Part shown: piece by piece, positions 24,632-31,734 of the stretch | How the letters are laid out: each line of letters starts with the position of its first letter | Position numbering within the stretch: position 1 is the first letter of the stretch | NCBI GenBank assembly: GCA_946480475.1 | Contig: CAMLJM010000027.1 | Coordinates: 1 to 31,734, forward strand | DNA: 31,734 bases | Direction: 5' to 3' | Source of the DNA: an uncultured Alphaproteobacteria bacterium | GTDB taxonomy: Bacteria > Pseudomonadota > Alphaproteobacteria > Micavibrionales > Micavibrionaceae | Position numbers and translations under genes: made by a program | The notes under the pieces: model-generated | The model's input: only the letters and a program-made list of their open reading frames with translations | What the model was told of the DNA's origin: nothing | The model's database searches: none

Positions 24632-26506
24632 CTAACTCTTTTTAGCGGGATCAAAGACTATAAGGTCAACCCGGTCCATTGGGTCCCGGTCGCTTTCAGC
24701 CCCTAATGCCCGGATATCCATGCGGGTGGCCTCAATACCCTTGCTCAAAAGGAAACTGCGCACTGACATGGCGCGTGCCAGTGAAGCCTTGCGTGCGCTA
24801 CTTGTGCCATCTTTCACAGGGCTTGCAAATGCCTGGATCTGTAGCTTCCAGCCGGGGTTATTGTTGAGGACTGGCAATAACTTCTCTTCGATCTCGGCCG
24901 TAATCTGATTGTCGATTTCGGTAAGTCCCTGCGCAAAGGGAACGCTGACATAGGCTTGCTCATCCTGATCGCGGGGTGGTGGTGGTCGGGGGGCAATCGG
25001 TTCTGCCGCAGGAAGCTCCTCCAAAGCTGCAATTTTTTCTTCTTCAACTAAGGGTTCTTCGGTTGCGTCTTCCGCTTTTTTATCTTTCTTTGGCCGGTAT
25101 ACGTTATAAGGCCGCTGCATAGGTTCAGCTTTTACAATATTGGTCCCTTGTTCACGTTTAACTTTCTTTGTCTCAGGCAAAGGCACTCCATCTTCACGCT
25201 CAGCGACCATAGATTCAATCGTGGCTACCAAGCTCTCCTTATCTTTCTCTACAAGACTGTCTAATAAGGGATCGGCTTCTGCTTGTAACTTGATTGTCTG
25301 TTCTGCCAGTGGCTCTGCATCTACAGTTGCTTTAGCAACTGCAGGCATATTTTTCTTACCGCGCGGACCGGGCGGTGGCGGTGGATTGGCCAGATCGATG
25401 GCCGCGCTTTTCACTTCGGAGTGAGTATCTTGTTTTCTTTCTAACTGCTTTTGTTTTTCAGCTTCGCGCGCCCGAAGTTCAGCTACAAGCTCAGGCGAAG
25501 CCTGCTGCACATTATCAGGGCGACGTGGCGGAATGATCGGCGGCTTTACTTCAGCAGCGGGTTTTACTTCTGCAATATTTGTCGCTGTTGCCGCCTGTTC
25601 AGGATTAGCAGGTTTATCAGTAACCTTAATCTCTCCAGGTATTGATGGCTTACGCCCGGGGATCACCGGCGCCGCTTTTACAGCTTCACTCTTTGCTACA
25701 GACGGTTTTTTCTCAAGCACAGGGTCGTCTTCCGTCAGGTCACGCACAGGAACAGAGTCCGGCTTCGCGGCGCCGGGATCAAAGTCTGGGGCAGGGCGTG
25801 ACAATACAGCATCATTCAGATTTCCCGCTATACCACTTCTAACAGGTACAGGCCGTGAAGTGCTGCTAACGGCAGGGTCAGAAGTTTCTTTGCGGACTTT
25901 CGTTTCAATTGGAAAAGCTATTGCTTTTGGTGTTTCTGCAGGAGTTTGCGAAGGTGGCGAGGGTGAGATAGCGCTCACTTCTTCGACAACCTTCTCTTTT
26001 ACAGTCGTAGGTGCGGGTAGTGGCGGTACTGACTCTGAAGCTTTATTGCCAACAGGCTTTGCCACTACTTTTCTTATTTCATCAGCAGGCATAGCCGGAG
26101 GCTTGCTGACAATATTAACAAGGGCCGGTTGTGGGGCCTTCGGTTTTTCCTGTGGAACTGGAGGTTTCTCAGTTTCTGAAACAGGTTCAGGTTTGGGCGG
26201 TGCCTTTGCTATAGGCTGCGGTACGGGAGCGGTAGGAGCTTGCTGCGTAGGTGTAATAAGCTGTGGCTGTGAAAGCGGGGTTGCCGCAGGTTTTCCAGAA
26301 GGGGGTTTAAGCTTGATCGGCGGTTGTGCCGGAGAACCAGTTGCGTTTGGCGGCGTCCCTAACCCCTGCAGTACACCCATATCAATATACACTTCAGGAT
26401 TACCCTGCTGCGCGTAACCTGTGTACGACCACATGCAACAGATAACGGCTACCGTCAATGACAGCCGGGCAAGAATTCTATAGCTATATATTCTGCCCTT
26501 GTTCAT
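24632..26506 (-). CDS. Proline-rich OmpA-domain envelope protein
   Basis: A 624-residue protein. A signal peptide covers about 1-32 (cleavage near SYTGYA). Residues 45-500 are a low-complexity region rich in Pro, Ala, Lys and Glu, likely extended and able to span the periplasm. The last 110 residues form an OmpA-like domain (LQIQAFAS, LARAMSVRSFLLSKGIEATRM, RALGAES, DRVDLIVFD). Known relatives bind diaminopimelate in peptidoglycan through an Asp and an Arg; the arginine in ARAMSVR is present but the usual Asp site is altered (FASPVKDG). No lipobox is seen, so it is not a typical Pal lipoprotein. It starts five bases after the monophosphatase gene. It may be a cell-wall tether; that is inference. 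Confidence 0.85.
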   Translation of the reverse strand: MNKGRIYSYRILARLSLTVAVICCMWSYTGYAQQGNPEVYIDMGVLQGLGTPPNATGSPAQPPIKLKPPSGKPAATPLSQPQLITPTQQAPTAPVPQPIAKAPPKPEPVSETEKPPVPQEKPKAPQPALVNIVSKPPAMPADEIRKVVAKPVGNKASESVPPLPAPTTVKEKVVEEVSAISPSPPSQTPAETPKAIAFPIETKVRKETSDPAVSSTSRPVPVRSGIAGNLNDAVLSRPAPDFDPGAAKPDSVPVRDLTEDDPVLEKKPSVAKSEAVKAAPVIPGRKPSIPGEIKVTDKPANPEQAATATNIAEVKPAAEVKPPIIPPRRPDNVQQASPELVAELRAREAEKQKQLERKQDTHSEVKSAAIDLANPPPPPGPRGKKNMPAVAKATVDAEPLAEQTIKLQAEADPLLDSLVEKDKESLVATIESMVAEREDGVPLPETKKVKREQGTNIVKAEPMQRPYNVYRPKKDKKAEDATEEPLVEEEKIAALEELPAAEPIAPRPPPPRDQDEQAYVSVPFAQGLTEIDNQITAEIEEKLLPVLNNNPGWKLQIQAFASPVKDGTSSARKASLARAMSVRSFLLSKGIEATRMDIRALGAESDRDPMDRVDLIVFDPAKKS

Positions 26507-26511
26507 GGGAA

Positions 26512-27318
26512 TTAAGCAGCGTCTTTTTCTGCCGATGCTGTAACAAGCGTTCTTTTCAGTTCGTCAAAAATTTTACCATTACCGGCAACCACGCCCGCGC
26601 TGTAAACGGGGTTATCGTTACCATGTATGGATGATATAAACCCGCCAGCTTCTTTGACAATGATGCTGCCCGCTGCAACGTCCCATGGCTTCAGGTTATA
26701 TTCCCAGTATCCTTCAAGACGTCCGGCAGCCACATAAGCCAGGTCCAGTGCAGCAGAGCCGAAGCGGCGCACATCACCTGTCTTGCTGGCAACAGCCTCA
26801 ACTTGTGCGAGCTGGTGTTTATGTGTTGGTTTTTGTGGTGCAATCATGCCTGTGGCAATTAATGCCTGTGAGAAATCGCGGCGACCGGAAATCCGCAAAC
26901 GCTTGTTACGCAGAAAAGCGCCAGCCGCTTTTTCAGCGCGGAACATTTCATCACGAATAGGGTCATATACAATACCAGCTACGATTTCGCCATTTTCTTC
27001 AATTGCAATCGTGATGTTCCAGTGCGGAATGCCGTGCAGAAAGTTGGTTGTGCCATCAAGCGGATCAATAATGAAACGGTAAGGGGCTGAACCTTTGATC
27101 TCACCGCGCTCTTCCATCAGGAAACCCCAGTCCTTACGGGCATGGGAAAGCTCTTCGAATAGGATTTCTTCAGAACGGTGATCGGCGGCAGATACGAAAT
27201 CGGCGGGGCCTTTTTGGGAAACCTGTAATTGCTCGACCTCACCGAAATCTCGGATAAGGGAGCGTGCTGCCTTTTCGGCGGCGCGCAGCATGACATTCAT
27301 GTTGGGCGACAGGGCCAT
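26512..27318 (-). CDS. suhB: Inositol monophosphatase family protein (SuhB-like)
   Basis: A 268-residue magnesium-dependent phosphatase. Metal ligands are visible: Glu69/Glu70 in FLMEERG, DPLDGTTN (Asp85, Asp88) and PWDVAAG (Asp213). The family hydrolyses inositol or other sugar phosphates; SuhB members also bind the ribosomal transcription machinery. I use the gene symbol only as the closest family name; a 3'-phosphoadenosine phosphatase is less likely given the length and motifs. AGGTGA stands six bases before the ATG at 27318. It is second in the DUF721-IMPase-OmpA operon. Confidence 0.88.
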   Translation of the reverse strand: MALSPNMNVMLRAAEKAARSLIRDFGEVEQLQVSQKGPADFVSAADHRSEEILFEELSHARKDWGFLMEERGEIKGSAPYRFIIDPLDGTTNFLHGIPHWNITIAIEENGEIVAGIVYDPIRDEMFRAEKAAGAFLRNKRLRISGRRDFSQALIATGMIAPQKPTHKHQLAQVEAVASKTGDVRRFGSAALDLAYVAAGRLEGYWEYNLKPWDVAAGSIIVKEAGGFISSIHGNDNPVYSAGVVAGNGKIFDELKRTLVTASAEKDAA

Positions 27319-27328
27319 CTTTAATCAC

Positions 27329-27817
27329 CTATGTACTGTTGCGAGAACGACCTTGAAGCATCGCTTTTCCTAAACTTTCCAGCACAGCCTTCAGTCCAGG
27401 ATCCTCGACGGTTTCAAGCACTCCTGATAAATAGGTTTTATCGTTTTCAGTCAAGATTTTTCTGGGTTTTCCGGGCTTTTTGAAGTCTTGCTCCGCCGTT
27501 TCATTGGGAACAAAGCGTACAGCTGTCACAAAACGTTCACCAAAAATCTGGTTGATGCGCTCAAGGATTAAGTCCTTACGATAGTGAAGCATTGTGGCTT
27601 CTGCGCTGGATGTAGCAATACTCAGAGTTGCCGTGGCCTTCTCACCCTCTTTAGGTTTGCGATACTGCAGTTTGACAGGCTGTGTCTTGCTCGCGAGATC
27701 TTTACCGACTATATCCTCCCAATAGGTCAGGATACGGCCCAGCATCACAAACTTGCGGCTGAAAACCTGACCAGCAATTGCTGGAATTTTCTCTGACAGG
27801 GGTTTAAGGCCGTACAT
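27329..27817 (-). CDS. DUF721/DciA-family protein
   Basis: A 162-residue cytoplasmic protein of the DUF721 family. The KH-like domain shows WEDIVGKDLASKTQPVKL, then ATLSIATSSAEATMLHYRKDLILERINQIFG. DciA members load or stimulate the replicative DnaB helicase in bacteria without DnaC. The acidic and basic C-terminal tail (about 110-162) is unstructured. Its ATG (27817-27815) overlaps the first codon of the divergent mutY. Gene order mutY, DUF721, dsbA, smc is common in Alphaproteobacteria; here two envelope or metabolic genes come between DUF721 and dsbA. Confidence 0.85.
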   Translation of the reverse strand: MYGLKPLSEKIPAIAGQVFSRKFVMLGRILTYWEDIVGKDLASKTQPVKLQYRKPKEGEKATATLSIATSSAEATMLHYRKDLILERINQIFGERFVTAVRFVPNETAEQDFKKPGKPRKILTENDKTYLSGVLETVEDPGLKAVLESLGKAMLQGRSRNST

Positions 27818-28955
27818 GGCTGCTCGCGCTCAAAAACAAAAGAAAAAGGACGACATGAATATGTCAGGGTCTAGTATACCCGACAAGCTTCCCGTGCGCG
27901 AGATTAACAGTTTTCGTAAGTCTGTCCTTGCCTGGTACGACCAACACAGGCGGGTTTTGCCGTGGCGGGTGCTGCCGGACCATACCCCTGATCCATACCA
28001 TGTCTGGCTGTCAGAGATTATGCTCCAGCAGACAGTCGTGGCATCGGTTATCCCTTATTTCCTGAAATTCACGGCGCTTTGGCCCACAGTGCATGATTTG
28101 GCATCCGCCCCACTTGATGATGTGCTGAAAGAATGGGCAGGACTTGGCTATTACGCGCGCGCCCGTAATTTGCATAAGTGCGCCATTGTGGTTTCCACAG
28201 AGTTTCAGGGGCGTTTTCCACAGACTTACGAACAGTTGAAATCTCTGCCAGGAATTGGCGACTACACCGCAGCAGCTATCATTTCCATTGGATTTAACAA
28301 GCCTTCAGTAGTTGTGGATGGAAATGTAGAAAGAGTGATGAGCCGTTACTTCGCCATCACGCAACCTTTGCCAGACAGCAAGCCAGCAATTCGAAAGGCG
28401 GCAGCGCTTTTATCTACAGGGCGGGAAGATCGTCCTTCCGATTACGCGCAAGCCTTGATGGATATAGGTGCCACAGTTTGTATCCCGAAAACTCCACGTT
28501 GTGCCGTTTGCCCACTGAATAAAACTTGCCAGGCAAAGATTCTGGGAACTGCCTCTAATTTACCAGCCCGCGCCCGGAAAAAGGCAAAACCCTTTAAGCG
28601 TGGACATATTTATTGGGTTTCTCATGGCAAGACCGGGCATATTCTACTGGAAAAACGCCCGGAAAAAGGTCTTTTTGGCGGGATGATGGGATTTCCTACG
28701 TCTGAATGGCTTGAAAAAGGGGAAATTGAGCATCCGGAGGCCATTTTAAGCCTTGGTAAACCTGTTTTGCTCAATAATCATATTATCAGACATAGCTTCA
28801 CGCATTTTGATCTTGAGCTTCAAGGATTCAGAGTTGAAGCTAAGAAAGCTCCTGCTAAGTATTTAAGTGTTGGCAAGAAAGAGATTCTGAAAAGTGGCCT
28901 GCCATCGCTTTTTCAAAAATTTGCCCGGTTTATAAGCAATAATGATGACGAATAG
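27816..28955 (+). CDS. mutY: Adenine DNA glycosylase MutY
   Basis: A 379-residue repair enzyme removing adenine opposite 8-oxoguanine. Catalytic Glu67 is in SEIMLQQT, the helix-hairpin-helix is LPGIGDYTAAA (144-154), Asp168 is in VVDGNVERV, and the iron-sulfur ligands are Cys222, Cys229, Cys232 and Cys238 (C-x6-C-x2-C-x5-C). The C-terminal Nudix-like domain (about 258-370) recognises 8-oxoguanine and includes GGMMGFPTSEW and RHSFTHFDLEL. The ATG at 27816 has AAGG six bases upstream; a second candidate at 27855 has AAAGGA and would drop a lysine-rich leader of 13 residues. Confidence 0.95.
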   Translation: MAARAQKQKKKDDMNMSGSSIPDKLPVREINSFRKSVLAWYDQHRRVLPWRVLPDHTPDPYHVWLSEIMLQQTVVASVIPYFLKFTALWPTVHDLASAPLDDVLKEWAGLGYYARARNLHKCAIVVSTEFQGRFPQTYEQLKSLPGIGDYTAAAIISIGFNKPSVVVDGNVERVMSRYFAITQPLPDSKPAIRKAAALLSTGREDRPSDYAQALMDIGATVCIPKTPRCAVCPLNKTCQAKILGTASNLPARARKKAKPFKRGHIYWVSHGKTGHILLEKRPEKGLFGGMMGFPTSEWLEKGEIEHPEAILSLGKPVLLNNHIIRHSFTHFDLELQGFRVEAKKAPAKYLSVGKKEILKSGLPSLFQKFARFISNNDDE

Positions 28956-29018
28956 ACAATTGCAGTCCAGCAGGGGATGTTTCATTATCTAGTTGGTAAT
29001 GTGTTAAAGGGGATTCAT

Positions 29019-30116
29019 ATGCGTTATTTGCTGGTTTTTGCTTTTATACTGGGTAGCGTTTATCTCTCATCCGCACCAATCGCTCTTAGCCAGCAGCCCG
29101 CTACCCCCTCATCTACGGCAGTTACGACTACGACCAAAACGAGTGTAGAGGCACCTGCGGTACCCGCAGCTACACCGGTGCCTGCCGTTGTAGCTCCTGC
29201 ACAGCCAGCACCGGCACTGGATGCAGCCACTACTACAGCGACTGCTGCGCCACAAACGGCAAGTTCTGCAGTTCAAGATGCAGGAGCTATGGAGTTCGAT
29301 GATAAAAAATATGTCGACCCAACATATCAAAATCTTGCGGCCTTATACTGGGCGCTTGGAATTCTGGATGTAAACAACTCAATATTGATTGATAACTTCC
29401 TCGCCATCACTGAATGCGAGATGTACATGTCATATGTGAATAATGACTTGGAATGGAAAGAAATACGCGAAGTTACGCGTGATTTTCTGCGTACAAATTA
29501 TAAGAATTTTCCAACAAGCTTCAGGATTACAATTCCGCTTTATCTAGGGCAATATAATGCCGATGAGGAGTATTTTGAGGTTAACAAAGAACGCTCTGCT
29601 ACCGATGCCGTCAGGAATATTGAGACTATCTACTACATAAAAGCCGTTACATGCGGTCTGCCTGGAGACCTCGAGGGTTATCCCCGAAACCTTATTCTTT
29701 ACCTGAACAGGCCATTCTCACTGCCTCAGCTACCGGTAGAAAAGGAACTAGCCAGACTCTTTCTTGATGAGGCAGCTTCTAAGAACTCAAGAAGGATCAT
29801 GGATGCCAATCGCTCTACAAAGCGTGAAGACTCAGACCGTATGGCATTCCTTGAGTTGATGTTCCGCGTACATTCGTTTAAAGAAAATAAAAATACAATG
29901 GGCGGTTTTGTTAAGGCCGTTGTATATGCTCAAATTGATTATATTCGCGTTTATGCAGACTATGAGAAACAAAAGCTTTTATACGAAAAAGATATGTATG
30001 AAGATGAAACCCGTAAGCGCCGCAGACGGAATGGGTCTATTACAGAGGATGATTTGAAGCTTCCTGACGGGCCGCTCTTCGCTGATCCTAAAAAGAAAAC
30101 AACTGCGACTCCGTAG
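29019..30116 (+). CDS. Secreted protein of unknown function (possibly DUF4852)
   Basis: A 365-residue exported protein. The ATG at 29019 is preceded by AAAGGGG six bases upstream and opens directly into a signal peptide (about 1-26). A Thr/Ala/Pro-rich linker runs to about residue 85. The rest is a helical domain with YQNLAALYWALGILD, ITECEMYMSYVNNDLEWKEI and a highly charged tail (RKRRRRNG). From memory this resembles DUF4852 proteins of Alphaproteobacteria; I am not certain. Function is unknown. It follows mutY by 63 bases and ends eight bases from the convergent ccrM stop, with no clear terminator between. Confidence 0.65.
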   Translation: MRYLLVFAFILGSVYLSSAPIALSQQPATPSSTAVTTTTKTSVEAPAVPAATPVPAVVAPAQPAPALDAATTTATAAPQTASSAVQDAGAMEFDDKKYVDPTYQNLAALYWALGILDVNNSILIDNFLAITECEMYMSYVNNDLEWKEIREVTRDFLRTNYKNFPTSFRITIPLYLGQYNADEEYFEVNKERSATDAVRNIETIYYIKAVTCGLPGDLEGYPRNLILYLNRPFSLPQLPVEKELARLFLDEAASKNSRRIMDANRSTKREDSDRMAFLELMFRVHSFKENKNTMGGFVKAVVYAQIDYIRVYADYEKQKLLYEKDMYEDETRKRRRRNGSITEDDLKLPDGPLFADPKKKTTATP

Positions 30117-30124
30117 TAACGGTT

Positions 30125-31273
<1,149 letters not shown>

Positions 31274-31277
31274 TCAG

Positions 31278-31412
31278 GATTCACTATGATTCAAGACCGA
31301 TTCGCCGTCAACACAAAAATATGATTCATTTAGTAGAGTCAGTAAGTTAGTAGTAACTCTTGAAGTAAAAACAAAAGAAGAACAAGATTCAAATTAGCAA
31401 GCTTTTTGAGTC
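31278..31412. promoter_or_regulatory. Cluster of seven GANTC sites upstream of ccrM
   Basis: GATTC occurs at 31278, 31288, 31299, 31323 and 31386 and GAGTC at 31336 and 31408, counted on the plus strand. GANTC is expected about once per 256 bases, so about 0.5 in 135 bases. The first three sit 10 and 11 bases apart, on one face of the helix. They are the substrate of the enzyme encoded next to them. Confidence 0.85.
31283..31311 (-). promoter_or_regulatory. Predicted ccrM promoter
   Basis: Minus-strand TTGACG (31311-31306), a 17-base spacer and CATAGT (31288-31283, four of six consensus). Two GANTC sites lie in or at the edge of the spacer and one just downstream near the start point. Methylation-sensitive use, perhaps with the factor GcrA, is inference from Caulobacter. 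Confidence 0.55.
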
Positions 31413-31472
31413 CCTTAAGTATCCTGCGCAATTTTCTGGCGGTAAAAAATAATCTTTTGCTAGGATGCCCAC

Positions 31473-31734
31473 ATGAACAAAAATGTCCGCCAGATCGATC
31501 TTGCTGATTATCCGCCTAAGCTGCGGGAGATATTCGATATGCTTAGCTTGGCAGAGGCTGAGAACTTTGCTGTTTTTGGCGGCGCTCCGAGAGACGCCGA
31601 TTATGCGGCGCGCCATAATAAACCCCCACGTATTAATGATTATGACATCCGCGTATGGTTTAATCCCGATAATCTGGAAGAAGAAACGAAAGCATTCGTA
31701 GAAAAACTGAAGCAATATGCGAAAGTGGTGGAAA
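31473..31734 (+). CDS. Nucleotidyltransferase-like protein, 3' end outside the window
   Basis: An open frame from the ATG at 31473 to the end of the window (87 codons). AGGA stands eight bases before the start. The FAVFGGAPRDADYAA stretch near residues 32-46 and the following INDYDIRVW (about 54-62) resemble the GG-x-x-RD and D-x-D motifs of the polymerase-beta-like nucleotidyltransferase head found in CCA-adding enzymes and related proteins. The gene is cut by the window edge, so family and length cannot be settled. It is divergent from ccrM and may share the GANTC-rich control region. Confidence 0.6.
   Translation, partial: MNKNVRQIDLADYPPKLREIFDMLSLAEAENFAVFGGAPRDADYAARHNKPPRINDYDIRVWFNPDNLEEETKAFVEKLKQYAKVVE

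Noticed and set aside
25533..26417. A 294-codon open frame on the plus strand opposite the OmpA-domain gene
   Set aside because: Its Gly/Ala/Ser/Thr-rich translation mirrors the proline-rich codons of the gene on the other strand. There is no ribosome binding site and no recognisable domain.

Overview
The window looks like part of the chromosome of an alphaproteobacterium of moderate GC content (about half GC by eye, with AT-rich intergenic gaps). Four features point there: a CcrM-type GANTC methylase, paired b and b' ATP synthase subunits in an Fo-only operon, a yebC-ruvCAB-ybgC-tolQRAB cluster, and a neighbourhood of ccrM, mutY, a DUF721/DciA gene, a dsbA-like gene and smc. I cannot fix the genus; a Micavibrio-like lineage is a guess. 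I see no tRNA, rRNA, insertion sequence, phage gene or CRISPR array. This is mostly core genome, and the most interesting signals are in how genes start and are switched.

Layout. At 79-2043 a lipase-like hydrolase faces a two-gene operon (response regulator plus a helical protein of unknown function). At 2277-2684 lies a small unknown gene. At 2810-9803, on the plus strand, are yebC, ruvC, ruvA, ruvB, ybgC, tolQ, tolR, tolA and tolB, several joined by ATGA overlaps, ending at a strong terminator with no pal gene behind it. At 9850-16796, on the minus strand and read right to left, are nadD, rsfS, rlmH, an envC-like murein hydrolase activator, ctpA, a divergent polysaccharide deacetylase and rppH; a GNAT acetyltransferase on the opposite strand sits between rsfS and rlmH. 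At 16818-19368 is the Fo operon atpI-atpB-atpE-atpF'-atpF. At 19516-20198 are two small orphan genes, the second directly behind smc. At 20203-27817 (minus) are DUF721/dciA, an inositol monophosphatase-like gene and a proline-rich OmpA-domain protein, then a terminator, then the dsbA-like gene and smc. At 27816-30116 (plus) are mutY and a secreted protein of unknown function. At 30125-31255 (minus) is ccrM, and at 31473 a nucleotidyltransferase-like gene begins and runs off the window.

How the genes work together. Three themes recur: DNA maintenance (RuvABC, MutY, SMC, DciA-like protein, CcrM), envelope upkeep and division (Tol system, EnvC-like activator, CtpA, deacetylase, OmpA-like protein, DsbA-like protein), and energy or RNA housekeeping (Fo, NadD, RsfS, RlmH, RppH). 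The observations most worth checking are these: rsfS appears to lack any ATG, GTG or TTG start for its conserved N-terminus and to begin at ATT behind a perfect AGGAGG; a terminator-like hairpin stands directly in front of it; an 11-bp hairpin covers the nadD start; and seven GANTC sites are packed into 135 bp upstream of ccrM, three of them within its predicted core promoter.
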